From Humibacillus xanthopallidus (lineage in GTDB: Bacteria; Actinomycetota; Actinomycetes; Actinomycetales; Dermatophilaceae): a DNA stretch of 64,000 nt. Shown one piece after another: positions 52,388 through 63,891 of the stretch. Each line of letters begins with the position of its first letter. Position 1 is the stretch's first letter. The position numbers and the translations under genes are program-made. The stretch spans positions 1 through 64,000 of the forward strand of contig NZ_VFPM01000001.1 of assembly GCF_006716675.1 (NCBI RefSeq), given 5' to 3'. The notes under the pieces are model-generated. The model was given only the letters and a program-made list of their open reading frames with translations. It had not been told where the DNA came from and did not search any database.

Positions 52388-53242
52388 TCACACCCGCTTC
52401 AGCCTGAAGGAGTCGGCATCGACTGCGGTCACGTCCTGCTGCGTCCATGAGTCCCTCGCAGTCGCGCGGGTGCTGACGGACACCGCACCCGCGCGGAAGA
52501 CGTCGAGGCCGCCGGCGTACACGGGGAGGTCCCACGAGTAGCTCCGGCCCGACCAGCAGTCGACGTAGACCCCGGAGGAGCCCTCCACGGTCGTCTTCCT
52601 GATGGTCTGGCTCGCCACCGTCGTCACATAGACCATGGCGTCGGACGAGCAGGTCACGGTGCCGCGAAGCACGAGGCCGCCATACGGGTCCAGGTCGGCG
52701 GAGGTGTTGACGACGGCCAGCTGCAGCGGTGGCGCAGGCGGCGCGAGGGAGACGTCGATCTGGCCGCGCGCAGCGGCCGTGGTCTCGTCGCAATGCTGCT
52801 CGAAGGTGGCCCGGACCGTCGAAGGCAGCCCGTCAGCAGTGAGCGTCAGCTCCTCGATCGTGAAAGTGCCGATCAGGGTGTTGCACCCCCGCCCGTTGCC
52901 GCCGAGGTCGAGTCCGGCTCCCACGTCGTTGAAGGGGTAGCGAGTCGCGGAGTACGTCCGCCCGGCAAGAAGCGCCTCTCCATCCGGGGCGTCGAGCTCG
53001 ATCGTCCACCAGTCACCATTGGCGCCCTCGATGCCGACCCTGACGTGCGAGGCACTGCCTTGCAGATCGATGCGGTCGTTCGGCGCCGTGTACGAGTAGC
53101 TCTGGCCCTGGGTGATGTAGTCGCCCGGATCGCCGCTGAAGCTGACGGTGCCCTGCGCTGGCGTGGCGTGCGCCGGCACGGCGACGGCGATCAGGGCGAG
53201 CGCAGCGGCCACCAGCGCGGTCGCCAGTCTGGTGCGGATCAT
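52388..53242 (-). CDS. Secreted protein related to the one at 46608
   Basis: A 284-residue protein with signal peptide TALVAAALALIAVAVPAHAT (residues 8-27). Residues 30-150 form a beta-rich domain (VSFSGDPGDYITQGQSYSYT, TIELDAPDGEALLAGRTYSA). The C-terminal 100 residues (GGLVLRGTVTCSSDAMVYVT to SYSWDLPVYAGG) match the layout of the protein at 46608, with one Cys pair. Its function is unknown; an extracellular binding role is likely. Start ATG 53242 follows AGGAGG. Confidence 0.7.
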   Translation of the reverse strand: MIRTRLATALVAAALALIAVAVPAHATPAQGTVSFSGDPGDYITQGQSYSYTAPNDRIDLQGSASHVRVGIEGANGDWWTIELDAPDGEALLAGRTYSATRYPFNDVGAGLDLGGNGRGCNTLIGTFTIEELTLTADGLPSTVRATFEQHCDETTAAARGQIDVSLAPPAPPLQLAVVNTSADLDPYGGLVLRGTVTCSSDAMVYVTTVASQTIRKTTVEGSSGVYVDCWSGRSYSWDLPVYAGGLDVFRAGAVSVSTRATARDSWTQQDVTAVDADSFRLKRV

Positions 53243-53389
53243 GGGGTCCTCCTCGACCGGTCCTTCCGGTGAGGGAACGGTAACGACACCGGTACCCGCT
53301 TCGGGGTCTTGTGACGCGACTTTCTGGACGTTTGCTGAAAGAACCGGCCATATCGGGCGAGAGTGCTGTGTCCCGGGCCGGCCCAGACC

Positions 53390-54277
53390 TCAGCCCTGGC
53401 CGCGCGGCTGCTTGCCGACGACGACCTGGGTGCCGCCGACCTTGTCGTGCAGGGCCTGGCGCTTGTCGTCCCAGAGGGGCCACAGGTAGTCGAGCAGGAA
53501 GACGATGAAGTAGAGCCCGGAGACCAGCGGCACGATCTGCAGGAGCGAGAGCAGCCGGCGGCGCAAGGCGCTCACGATGTCGAGCGGGCCGGGCCGGTCG
53601 ACGCGGCGCACGCTGATGCCGACCGCCATCTTGCCGGGGGTCTGGGCGAGCGTCGTCCAGAAGGCGAGGCAGTAGACCGTGACGGTGCCCCACGTGATGA
53701 GCCCGACGCGGAACGCCTGCCCCGCGACGTCCTGGGCGATGCTCTGGATCTCGGTCTGGTCCTGGCGCGACGCAGCGTCGATGAGGTTCTCGATGGTCGT
53801 GAAGTAGTCGGGGGCGAAGGCTCTCAGCATCAGGTAGGACAGGATCGTGAGGATGACGCCGTCGATGATCCACGCAGCGAGGCGGCGACCCCAGGAGGCG
53901 AGCGGGACACCGTCGGCCGTCGTCTTGATCGTCTGCATCCAGGCGGCGCTGGGCGGAGCACCGGGATACTGCGGGGCCTGACCGTACTGACCCTGCTGCC
54001 CGTACTGACCCGGCGCCTGCCCCTGCCCGTAGGCCTGCGGTGCCTGCCCCTGCCACCCGCTGCCCTGCGGCATCGGGGTGGTCGACGTCGGCACACCCTG
54101 GGTCGCGGCCGCACCGGTCGCGTCGGACGAGGCCGCCTGCGGCGGCTGGCCGCTGCTCTGCGGCAGGGTCGGCGACTTCTTCGGCGCGGTGTGGCTCGTC
54201 CACATCACCCCGTCCCAGTAGCGGAGCATCTCGGGGTTGCTCGGGTCGTCGTACCACCCGGAGGGCTGCTGGCTCAT
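53390..54277 (-). CDS. RDD-family membrane protein with DUF2510 domain
   Basis: A 295-residue protein. Residues 4-30 (PSGWYDDPSNPEMLRYWDGV MWTSHT) are the DUF2510 motif. A glutamine/glycine/proline-rich linker (QAYGQGQAPGQYGQQGQYGQ) follows to about residue 110. Then the RDD domain: ASWGRRLAAWIIDGVILTIL, two more transmembrane helices and TPGKMAVGISVRRVDRPGPL. RDD proteins are suspected transporters or channels in stress response. Its ATG overlaps the end of the antiporter gene. Confidence 0.85.
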   Translation of the reverse strand: MSQQPSGWYDDPSNPEMLRYWDGVMWTSHTAPKKSPTLPQSSGQPPQAASSDATGAAATQGVPTSTTPMPQGSGWQGQAPQAYGQGQAPGQYGQQGQYGQAPQYPGAPPSAAWMQTIKTTADGVPLASWGRRLAAWIIDGVILTILSYLMLRAFAPDYFTTIENLIDAASRQDQTEIQSIAQDVAGQAFRVGLITWGTVTVYCLAFWTTLAQTPGKMAVGISVRRVDRPGPLDIVSALRRRLLSLLQIVPLVSGLYFIVFLLDYLWPLWDDKRQALHDKVGGTQVVVGKQPRGQG

Positions 54278-55506
54278 GGGTCAACTGTGCCATGAGACGT
54301 CGCACCAGCAGCGCCGGGTGGCCCTGCTCGTCCCGCCGTCTGCGAGGCGGCCTCCGCCACCTCCGCCTCCGCTGCCTCCGCCTGCGCCAGCGCGCGGACC
54401 CGTCCCGACACGATGGCGGTCGCCGCGACTGTGAGGAGGGCGCCCAGGAGCAGGCTCGGCGCCTCCCCCGGTGCCATCAGGCCGAGCGTGTTGCCCAGGG
54501 TCACCGCCGCCACCGGCACCCCGAGCTGGGCCGCGGTGATGAGGGCCGTCGGCCAGGGCTGGCCCGTGACGACCATCACGCCGTGCACGACGAGAGCGGC
54601 CGCACCGAGGGCGAGCCCGAGGGTGATGGCGGCAGGATGCGTCCCCAGCTCGCGCAGGTCGAGCGAGGCCCCCAGCCAGACGAAGAAGATGGGGGCGAAG
54701 AAGCCCTCGGTGACCGCGAAGAGCTGCTTTGCCACCCGACGCGGCTCCCCGACCGCGGACAGCGCGATGCCCGCTGCGAAGCCCGCCAGCATCACCGAGA
54801 TCTGGGTCGCGGACGCCACCGCGGCGAGCGCGAAGAGGATGGCGAGCGATGCCCGCAGCTCGACGGCGAGGCTTCGCTCATGCGAGATCTCGCGCACTCG
54901 CCGCTCGCGCCCGGACCCGACGAACCACCGCAGGAGGAGCCAGAGCAGGAACGCGCACGCGATGACCGCCAGCGACCCGATGACGGCCCGGCCGGCGTTG
55001 GCAGGATCGATGGCGAGCGGGAGCGCGACGATGCACGCGGCATCGGCGATGGCGAGCTGGGGCAGCAGCTGCACCATCATCGGTCCGCGCACAGGGGTGC
55101 CGTCGAGGACGGGGAGCACGAGACTGGCCGACGACGAGGCGAGCAGCACGGCATACAGGGCGGCATGGCCGGTGCCGAAGAGGTGCGCCAGCGCCCACCC
55201 CACGGGGACCGACAGCACGCCGACGGCCACGGCACGCAGGAGTCCACGCCGCAACCCGGGGCGCAGCGCTCGGTCGCGGACCGGCACGTGGGTGCCGGCG
55301 ACGAACATCACGAGGGCGAAGCCGACCTCGGCCAGGAAGCTGAAGGTCTGGTTGTCCGGGTCGAGCACCCCGAGGCCGGTCCGGCCGAGCAGGATGCCGA
55401 CGGCGAGCTCGCCGATGACCACGGGCAGGTGCAGCCAGCGCGGCAGGGACAACAGCGGTCCGATGATGGCCACGAGGCAGATGAGGGCGAGCGTGGCGAA
55501 TCCCAT
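54274..55506 (-). CDS. Cation:proton antiporter (CPA2 family)
   Basis: A 410-residue protein with 12-13 transmembrane helices. ALICLVAIIGPLLSLPRWLH LPVVIGELAVGILLG and AEVGFALVMFVAGTHVPVRD are the usual N-terminal helices, with an acidic/polar region in LPQLAIADAACIVALPLAID. APIFFVWLGASLDLRELGTH is typical of KefB/NhaS-type exchangers. It has no C-terminal NAD-binding (TrkA-N) domain. It exchanges Na+ or K+ for H+ across the membrane. Translationally coupled to the RDD protein gene downstream. Confidence 0.85.
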   Translation of the reverse strand: MGFATLALICLVAIIGPLLSLPRWLHLPVVIGELAVGILLGRTGLGVLDPDNQTFSFLAEVGFALVMFVAGTHVPVRDRALRPGLRRGLLRAVAVGVLSVPVGWALAHLFGTGHAALYAVLLASSSASLVLPVLDGTPVRGPMMVQLLPQLAIADAACIVALPLAIDPANAGRAVIGSLAVIACAFLLWLLLRWFVGSGRERRVREISHERSLAVELRASLAILFALAAVASATQISVMLAGFAAGIALSAVGEPRRVAKQLFAVTEGFFAPIFFVWLGASLDLRELGTHPAAITLGLALGAAALVVHGVMVVTGQPWPTALITAAQLGVPVAAVTLGNTLGLMAPGEAPSLLLGALLTVAATAIVSGRVRALAQAEAAEAEVAEAASQTAGRAGPPGAAGATSHGTVDP

Positions 55507-55657
55507 GGGCCCTCAGTCCGATTCGTGGGAGGCCACGAGCGTGGTCTCCGGGGCGTCGCTCGAGGGACCGTCGTGCATGGCCGCAATCTACGCCGTGCCA
55601 CCGGACCGCGCAGCGGGTCCGGCCGGTCCCGTGGGCACCGACCGGACCGCGCGTCCG

Positions 55658-57520
<1,863 letters not shown>

Positions 57521-57526
57521 GAGACT

Positions 57527-58843
57527 GTGCCCGTGACCACGAACCCCTACACGCCCCGGCCGGCAGTCGAGCTCACGCATCCCGAATGGAGCCGTGACGC
57601 GACGATCTACCAGATCAACCAACGCAACTTCACGCCCGAGGGCACCTTCCGGGCGGCCGAGGCGCACCTGCCTCGGCTGCGCGACCTCGGTGTCGACATC
57701 CTGTGGCTCATGCCGGTGCACCCGATCGGCGAGCTCAACCGCAAGGGCGGCCTCGGCAGCCCGTATGCCGTCAAGGACTACCTCGGCGTCAACCCGGAGT
57801 TCGGCACGCTCGACGACCTGCGCCACTTCGTCGCGGCCGCCCACAACCTCGGCTTCCACGTCATCCTCGACTGGGTCGCCAACCACACGGCCTGGGACAA
57901 CCCGCTCGTCGAGGAGCACCCGGAGTGGTACGCCCGCGACTGGGACGGCAGCTTCCGCCCGACCCCGTGGTGGGACTGGGACGACATCATCGACCTCGAC
58001 TACGACAACGAGGACCTTCGCCGGTACATGACGGAGGCGATGAAGTACTGGGTGCGCGAGGCGGACGTCGACGGCTACCGCTGCGACGTGGCGGGCTTCG
58101 TGCCGCTCGACTTCTGGGAGAACGTGCGCCGCGAGCTCGACGAGATCAAGCCGGTCTTCATGCTCGCCGAGTGGGAGTCGCGCGACCTGCACGTGCGCGC
58201 CTTCGACATGTCCTATGCGTGGAGCTGGAACGACACCCTGCACAAGATCGCCCACGGCAAGGCCGATGTCGACGTGCTCAAGGTCTACTACGCGTGGAAC
58301 GACCGCTTCTACCAGCGCGACGCCTACCGCATGCTCTTCGTCAGCAACCACGACAAGAACGCGTGGGAGGGCACCGAGTACGAGCAGTTCGGCGACGCGC
58401 TCGTGCCGGCGATCGTCCTGTCCGTCGTCAGCGAGGGCATGCCCCTCATCTACAACGGCCAGGAGGCGGGCAGCGACCGCCGGCTCGACTTCTTCGAGAA
58501 GGACGAGATCGAGTGGCGCGAGGACGAGCAGGGCGAGCTCTACCGCCGGCTACTCGCCCTGCGCAAGGCGCACCCGGCGCTGCGCAACGGCGCTGCGGGT
58601 GGGCGGATGTTGCGCGTGCCGAACTCGGCCGAGGCCTCGGTCCTCAGCTTCGTCCGCGCGATCGAGGGCGACCGGGTCTTCGCTGCCTTCAACCTCTCGC
58701 CGCAGGAGCAGACCGTGACGCTCGGCAACGGCCCCCAGGCGGGCACGTGGACCGATGCGTTCTCCGGCGAGACCGTCGAGCTGGCCCAGGGCCAGACCTA
58801 CACGCTGCCGGCATGGGGCCACCAGGTGCTCGTCGGCTCCTGA
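57527..58843 (+). CDS. GH13 alpha-amylase-family enzyme
   Basis: A 438-residue cytoplasmic alpha-glucosidase/glycosidase of family GH13; GTG start at 57527. Regions I-IV are VILDWVANHTAWDN, VDGYRCDVAGFVPLDFW (nucleophile D), VFMLAEWESRDLH (acid E) and MLFVSNHDKNAWEG (D). A C-terminal beta domain (LSFVRAIEGDRVFAAFNLSP QE) follows. It should act on alpha-1,4 or alpha-1,6 glucans or oligosaccharides. No signal peptide. A terminator hairpin follows. Confidence 0.9.
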   Translation: MPVTTNPYTPRPAVELTHPEWSRDATIYQINQRNFTPEGTFRAAEAHLPRLRDLGVDILWLMPVHPIGELNRKGGLGSPYAVKDYLGVNPEFGTLDDLRHFVAAAHNLGFHVILDWVANHTAWDNPLVEEHPEWYARDWDGSFRPTPWWDWDDIIDLDYDNEDLRRYMTEAMKYWVREADVDGYRCDVAGFVPLDFWENVRRELDEIKPVFMLAEWESRDLHVRAFDMSYAWSWNDTLHKIAHGKADVDVLKVYYAWNDRFYQRDAYRMLFVSNHDKNAWEGTEYEQFGDALVPAIVLSVVSEGMPLIYNGQEAGSDRRLDFFEKDEIEWREDEQGELYRRLLALRKAHPALRNGAAGGRMLRVPNSAEASVLSFVRAIEGDRVFAAFNLSPQEQTVTLGNGPQAGTWTDAFSGETVELAQGQTYTLPAWGHQVLVGS

Positions 58844-58889
58844 CGCCCGAGCACCCTCCCGGCGGCTCCGCACGCCCGGAGCAGCACGT

Positions 58890-58920
58890 GGCCCCCTCGA
58901 CGAGCAGCGTCGAGGGGGCC
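58890..58920. terminator. Terminator hairpin, bidirectional
   Basis: A 13-bp perfect stem GGCCCCCTCGACG / CGTCGAGGGGGCC (58890-58902 and 58908-58920), loop AGCAG, between the convergent GH13 and nucleotidase genes. Confidence 0.9.
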
Positions 58921-58943
58921 ATCGCACCGCAGGCCGTGTGCCG

Positions 58944-60815
58944 TCAGGCCGTGATCGTGACCGGGAGGCCGTTGCTCACGAGCTTCCAGTCGGGAACGGC
59001 GCTCGAGAACGTCGAGGCGTCGATGACCTTGTTGGCGGTCACCCAGTCGATGATGAGCTGGCGGATCTCGATCTGGCGGTTGTAGACGACCGGCGCGGCC
59101 TTGACGTGCGGGAAGTTGCCGCCGCCGGACTGCCGGTAGTTGTTGATCGCGACGACGAACTGCGCCGACAGGTCGATGGGGGCCCCGGCATACGACAGGC
59201 CCGTGATGCGGGAGCCGCGTTCCTTGGCGATGTCGATGTCGTAGGTGAGCGCCTTGTCGAGGCCGCCCATGATGTCGTAGTTGTAGTCCGGCGTGCCCCC
59301 GGGAGCGAGCGGGGTCACGGCGTTGGTCACCTGCTCCGGCGTGTACGGCCCGGTGCCGCTGCGCTGCTGGAAGTACCACGCCGACTGCTCGAGGTAGTCC
59401 TTGACCTGCTGGCCGGTGAGGACGATGCCGATGAGGGTGTTGTCGAAGATGTAGAGACCCGCGACGGCGCGCACCGTGACGTCTCCCTGAGGGATCGCCG
59501 CGGCCTTGTTGAACGGTGCGGCGATCGACAGGACCGGGAGGCTCGCCTGCGGCGTGCCTGCGAGCGCCGCCTTGACGGTGACGCCCTGCACGTAGTTGAT
59601 GAAGTCCATCGCCGCGGTGTCCTCGTAGCGCGACGACGCGGCCGACATCGCCTGCTTCGACGTGCCGATGACGCTGTTGACGTAGGTGAGCACCTTGGCG
59701 TGCGACGCGGCGACGGCCCCGCTCACCGCGGGGTCCTCGGGCGCGACGTTGGAGTTGTAGAGCAACGACTCGGAGTGCACGACCTGCCACTGCCCGCGGA
59801 CCTTCTGCAGGTCGAGCGACATGCGGGTCACCCGCATGCCCCAGTAGAGCGGCTCGGAGAGCAGGACCTTCTTGCCCGTCACCGTGTTGGTCACGTAGCG
59901 CTGCGGGATCTCGATGTGGGCGTGGCCGACGAGGATGGCGTCGATGCCGGGCACCTCCTGCGCGAGGATCGCGCTGGCGTTCTCGACGTAGGGCAGCGCG
60001 TCGCCCCACGAGGAGGCGCCGTTGTCGCCGGAGTGGCACGCGACGATGACGACGTCGGCGCCGGCCGCCTTGAGGCGCGGCACCATGACCTTGGCCTGCT
60101 CGACGATGCCGGGGAAGCGCACCTTGCCCTCGACGTTGGCAGCGTCCCAGATGGCGACGCCCGGCGTGACGAGGCCGAGGATGCCGACCTTGATCGCCTT
60201 CGTGTCCGGCAGCTTGACGGTCTTGATGACCCACGGCTTGAAGACCGGGGCGCCGGTGTTCCAGTCGACCGAGTTGGCCGAGAGCAGGGGAAAGTCGAGC
60301 TGCTTCTCGAAGGCTCGCAGGGTGTCGAGACCGTAGTTGTACTCGTGGTTGCCGAGAGCGGCGGCGTCGTAGCCGACCTGGTTCATGGCGGCGGCCATCG
60401 GGTGGGTCGAGCCCCCGGTGATCGGGTCGATCTTGGCGTAGTAGTACGCGAGCGGGGTGCCCTGGATCGTGTCGCCGGCGTCGATCGTCAGGGTGCGCTC
60501 GGCGCCCACCTCGGCGCGGACCGACTTGATGATCGAGGACGCCCGGGCGACGCCGATCGCGTTGGACTTGCTGTCGGCGTACGTCGCGTTCTTGAAGTAG
60601 TCCCAGTTGAGGACGTTGCCGTGCAGGTCGGTCGTGCCGAGCACGGTCAGTCGAACGATCTCGCCGTTCGTGCCGGGTCCGGGAGCCGCGGTGGCGGCGG
60701 CAGACGGGCCGGCGGCGACGGCCGCCACTCCGGCCCCACCGACGGCTGCCATGGTGAGCAGTTGGCGGCGCGTGGTGGCGGATGCGAGGAAGTCTGGGGT
60801 CTTGTCGGTGCTCAT
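58944..60815 (-). CDS. Secreted bifunctional 5'-nucleotidase/2',3'-cyclic phosphodiesterase
   Basis: A 623-residue protein from ATG 60815 (AAGGACGAG upstream). A twin-arginine-like signal (TTRRQLLTMAAVGGAGVAAV AAG) spans residues 14-36. The metallophosphatase motifs are LTVLGTTDLHGNVLNWD, LTIDAGDTIQGTPLAYYY, DAAALGNHEYNYGLDTLR, VVIVACHSGDNGA and ILVGHAHIEIP. The C-terminal 5'-nucleotidase domain begins around residue 380 and holds PVLSIAAPFNKAAAIPQGDV. It hydrolyses extracellular nucleotides or cyclic nucleotides to salvage phosphate and nucleosides. Confidence 0.92.
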   Translation of the reverse strand: MSTDKTPDFLASATTRRQLLTMAAVGGAGVAAVAAGPSAAATAAPGPGTNGEIVRLTVLGTTDLHGNVLNWDYFKNATYADSKSNAIGVARASSIIKSVRAEVGAERTLTIDAGDTIQGTPLAYYYAKIDPITGGSTHPMAAAMNQVGYDAAALGNHEYNYGLDTLRAFEKQLDFPLLSANSVDWNTGAPVFKPWVIKTVKLPDTKAIKVGILGLVTPGVAIWDAANVEGKVRFPGIVEQAKVMVPRLKAAGADVVIVACHSGDNGASSWGDALPYVENASAILAQEVPGIDAILVGHAHIEIPQRYVTNTVTGKKVLLSEPLYWGMRVTRMSLDLQKVRGQWQVVHSESLLYNSNVAPEDPAVSGAVAASHAKVLTYVNSVIGTSKQAMSAASSRYEDTAAMDFINYVQGVTVKAALAGTPQASLPVLSIAAPFNKAAAIPQGDVTVRAVAGLYIFDNTLIGIVLTGQQVKDYLEQSAWYFQQRSGTGPYTPEQVTNAVTPLAPGGTPDYNYDIMGGLDKALTYDIDIAKERGSRITGLSYAGAPIDLSAQFVVAINNYRQSGGGNFPHVKAAPVVYNRQIEIRQLIIDWVTANKVIDASTFSSAVPDWKLVSNGLPVTITA

Positions 60816-60929
60816 CTCGTCCTTCAGGAGGTCGGGTCTGTCCCGTCTGGTGGGGGAACAGGCCGACCCTAGCGCCGCGGGTCGGGCGAGCGGGGCCCCG
60901 GACCCCACGCGATCGTGAACGGCAGACGG

Positions 60930-62690
60930 CTAACGCCGGCCGACGAGCCAGAGGCGGATCTTCTCGATCCGCTCGGTGACCTGCTCTGACGAGGCAGCAG
61001 CGAGGTCGGGGCCCCCGCATACCCGGCGCAGGTCCATGTGGACGTTGGCGTGCGGCAGGCCCTTCTGCCTGGCATAGGCCGAGACGAGCGTGTTGAGCTC
61101 CTTGCGCTGGGCGGCGAGCGCCCGGTGCGCGGCCACCGGCATCGCGGCCTCGGCGCCCTTGGGTGCCTTCTTGACCTGCCGGCTCTGCCGCTCGCGCAGC
61201 AGCGCCGAGACCTGGTCGGGCTCGAGGAGACCCGGCAGGCCGAGGTACTCCTCCTCGTCCTCCGACCCGACCTGCGCGTGCATGCCCCACTGCTGCTTGT
61301 CGAAGAGCACGTGGTCGAAGTGCGCGTCCGACTCGAGCGCCTCGAAGGCACCCTCGTCGAGGGCCCCGCTCGCCTTCTCGGCGCGGTTCGCCTCGTCGAT
61401 GAGCTCCTGCTCCTGGGCCCACAGCTCCCCGATGCCGTCGTCCTCACGCTTGCGGTCGAGCACGTGGTCGCGCTGCTCCTCGAGGCGCGACGCGTGGTCG
61501 AGCACGACCGGCACCGAGGGGAGGAAGACGGAGGCCGTCTCGCCGCGCCTGCGGGCCCGCACGAAGCGGCCGACCGCCTGCGCGAAGAAGAGCGGCGTCG
61601 ACGTGGAGGTCGCATAGACCCCGACGGCGAGGCGCGGCACGTCGACCCCCTCCGACACCATCCGGACGGCCACCATCCACCGCTCGTCGCTCGCGCCGAA
61701 GTCCTCGATGCGCTTGCTCGCGCCGAGGTCGTCGGAGAGGACGACCGTGGGGGCCTCGCCGGTCAGCTGACGCAGGATGGCGGCATACGCCCTCGCCTGG
61801 GTCTGGTTGGAGGCGATGACGAGGCCGCCGGCGTCGGCGACGTGGCGGCGCACCTCGGTGAGCCGCCGGTCGGCGGCGGTGAGCACGGCGGGGATCCACT
61901 CCCCCTTGGGGTCGAGGGCGGTGCGCCACGCGTGCGCGACGAAGTCACGGGTCATCGGCTCGCCGAGGCGGGCCTCGAGCTCGTCGCCCGCCTTGGTGCG
62001 CCAGCGCATGCTGCCGCCGTAGGCCATGAAGAGCACGGGTCGCACGACACCGTCGCGCAGCGCCTCCGCGTAGCCGTACGTGTAGTCGCTCGCGCTGACG
62101 AGGGCGCCCTCGGCGTCGAGCTCGTAGGTGACGAAGGGGATCGGCGAGGTGTCGGACCGGAAGGGCGTGCCGGTCAGCGACAGGCGCCGCTCGGCGGGCT
62201 CGAAGGCCTCCCGTATGCCGTCGCCCCAGCTCTTCGCGTCGCCGCCGTGGTGCACCTCGTCGAGGATGACGAGCGTGCGTCGGCTCGTCGTGAGCTCGCG
62301 GTGCAGCGCCGGACGCGAGGCCACCTGGGCGTAGGTCACGGCCACGCCGTGGTAGTCCTCGCTGTGCCTGCCCACGCTGTTGCTGAACTTCGGGTCGAGG
62401 CTGATGCCGACCCGGGCGGCCGCGTCGGCCCACTGCGTCTTGAGGTGCTCGGTGGGCGCGACGACGGTGACGCGCTGGACGATGCCGGCGCTCAGCAGCT
62501 CGGTCGCGACCCGCAGGGCATAGGTCGTCTTCCCCGCGCCCGGCGTCGCGACGGCGAGGAAGTCGCGCGGCGAGGTGGCGAGGTAGCGGTCGAGGGCCTC
62601 CTGCTGCCACGCCCGCAGCTTGCTGGCGGTGCCCCAGGCCGCCCGCTCCGGGAAGGCGGGTGAAAGGTGGAATGCAGCCCCTGAACTCAT
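60930..62690 (-). CDS. DEAD/DEAH-box superfamily II helicase
   Basis: A 586-residue protein from ATG 62690. After LRAWQQEALDRYLATSPRDF (Q-like motif) come Walker A LAVATPGAGKTTYALRVATE, motif II ILDEVHHGGDAKSWGD, motif III SLTGTPFRSDTSPIPFVTYE, and motif VI FFAQAVGRFVRARRRGETAS. The C-terminal region (about 430-586) is specific, with a basic ending RIEKIRLWLVGRR. The helicase core resembles the type III restriction/XPB group, but there is no nuclease motif and no neighbouring methylase. Role unknown, probably DNA repair or RNA remodelling. Confidence 0.85.
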   Translation of the reverse strand: MSSGAAFHLSPAFPERAAWGTASKLRAWQQEALDRYLATSPRDFLAVATPGAGKTTYALRVATELLSAGIVQRVTVVAPTEHLKTQWADAAARVGISLDPKFSNSVGRHSEDYHGVAVTYAQVASRPALHRELTTSRRTLVILDEVHHGGDAKSWGDGIREAFEPAERRLSLTGTPFRSDTSPIPFVTYELDAEGALVSASDYTYGYAEALRDGVVRPVLFMAYGGSMRWRTKAGDELEARLGEPMTRDFVAHAWRTALDPKGEWIPAVLTAADRRLTEVRRHVADAGGLVIASNQTQARAYAAILRQLTGEAPTVVLSDDLGASKRIEDFGASDERWMVAVRMVSEGVDVPRLAVGVYATSTSTPLFFAQAVGRFVRARRRGETASVFLPSVPVVLDHASRLEEQRDHVLDRKREDDGIGELWAQEQELIDEANRAEKASGALDEGAFEALESDAHFDHVLFDKQQWGMHAQVGSEDEEEYLGLPGLLEPDQVSALLRERQSRQVKKAPKGAEAAMPVAAHRALAAQRKELNTLVSAYARQKGLPHANVHMDLRRVCGGPDLAAASSEQVTERIEKIRLWLVGRR

Positions 62691-62728
62691 AGACCGCCCA
62701 CCGTAGCCGGTCCCCCCGGCCGACATGC

Positions 62729-62757
62729 CGAGGCCCCGCCGGGTTGGCGGGGCCTCG
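62729..62757. terminator. Terminator hairpin
   Basis: A 12-bp perfect stem CGAGGCCCCGCC / GGCGGGGCCTCG with loop GGGTT, between the metalloprotease end and the helicase start. Confidence 0.85.
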
Positions 62758-62818
62758 GGCCGGATGGTATGCGGCTCAGCGGGTTTCGCTCAGCGGCCGC
62801 AGTGAGCGGATGGCTGCG

Positions 62819-63763
62819 TCAGGCGCGGTAGGCCGTCCACTGCGCCTGCATGCGCGAGACCTGCCCGGCGGTGAAGGTGTTCATGCAGCTGTCGTAGGTG
62901 TAGTCCATGAAGTTCTTGATCGGGTCGAGGCCCGGGCTCGAGCACGTGTCACGACCGGTCGGGCACTGATAGGCCGGGCTCGCCTCGGCCGGGGTGTCGC
63001 TCACGTAGTCGCCCGAGCCGGTGCAGCCGCCCTGGAAGGTGTGGTAGAGCCCGAGCCAGTGGCCCACCTCGTGCGTCGCCGTGTCGCCCTCGTTGTAGTT
63101 CGTGGCGGTGCCACCCGGCAGCGACTCGTTGAGCAGGACGACGCCGTCCTGGTTGGTGATCTTCGACTTCGGGAAGGTCGCCCAGCCGAGGAGGCCCTGG
63201 CCGATGTTGGCGGCGTAGAGGTTGAGGTCGGCCTTCGTGCCCTGGTAGAGCGAGGACTTCATGTCCCTCTCGGCGCGGCTGCCGGGGGTCACGGTGTACC
63301 ACGACGCATTGTTCGTCACGGTGGTACCGGCGAGCACGAAGCTGAAGCCCGAGCCGGCGTAGGCGGCGTTGAGCACGTCGATCTGCTTGGTGATCTTCGT
63401 CGTGCTGATCGCGCCGGCGCTGCCGCTCGTGATCGTGTGGAAGTAGACCTTGATCGTCGCGCTGACGAGGGCCGCGGAGCCGGCGCCCGGCTTGGCGAGC
63501 TTGCCCGAGGAGTCACGCGTCAGGCCCTTGGCCGCGAGGGCGCGGGTGAGGTCGGCCTCGCTCGCCTTGACCTCTGCGGCGGTGAGGTGGTTCGTGTCCT
63601 TCGCGCCGTGCATCGCCCGCGCGTCGGACGCCCCGACGTCGTGCGGGTCGAGGCAGGCGGCTGGCGCCGCCCCGTCGGCGACGGGAGAGGCGAAGGCGGG
63701 CGCGCCGAGGCTCGCCGCCACGAGGGCGAGCGGCGCCGCGAGGGCGAGGGAGCGAAGCTTCAT
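62819..63763 (-). CDS. Secreted zinc metalloprotease, M43 (pappalysin-like)
   Basis: A 314-residue protein from ATG 63763. Signal peptide [20 protein letters not shown] (residues 6-25). A propeptide-like region follows (about 35-95, rich in Ala/Lys). The catalytic motif is [20 protein letters not shown], i.e. H-E-x2-H-x2-G-x2-H, with a Met-turn in [14 protein letters not shown]. Six cysteines near the active site ([18 protein letters not shown]) form disulphides. It should degrade extracellular proteins or peptides. Bacterial cytophagalysin relatives have this layout. Confidence 0.92.
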   Translation of the reverse strand: MKLRSLALAAPLALVAASLGAPAFASPVADGAAPAACLDPHDVGASDARAMHGAKDTNHLTAAEVKASEADLTRALAAKGLTRDSSGKLAKPGAGSAALVSATIKVYFHTITSGSAGAISTTKITKQIDVLNAAYAGSGFSFVLAGTTVTNNASWYTVTPGSRAERDMKSSLYQGTKADLNLYAANIGQGLLGWATFPKSKITNQDGVVLLNESLPGGTATNYNEGDTATHEVGHWLGLYHTFQGGCTGSGDYVSDTPAEASPAYQCPTGRDTCSSPGLDPIKNFMDYTYDSCMNTFTAGQVSRMQAQWTAYRA

Positions 63764-63891
63764 GGGTGAACCTCTTTCGTCCGTCCCGTGCCGGTCTGGC
63801 ACGTTCTGCACGGACTCTAAGAGGCGCGGGCCGTCGTTTCGCGCGAGCGCGGGTAAAGACTGCGTAAGAAATGCGGCCCGACCGGGCCGGC

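Noticed and set aside
58755..60872. 705-codon plus-strand frame
   Set aside because: Antisense to the 5'-nucleotidase gene, with no motif.
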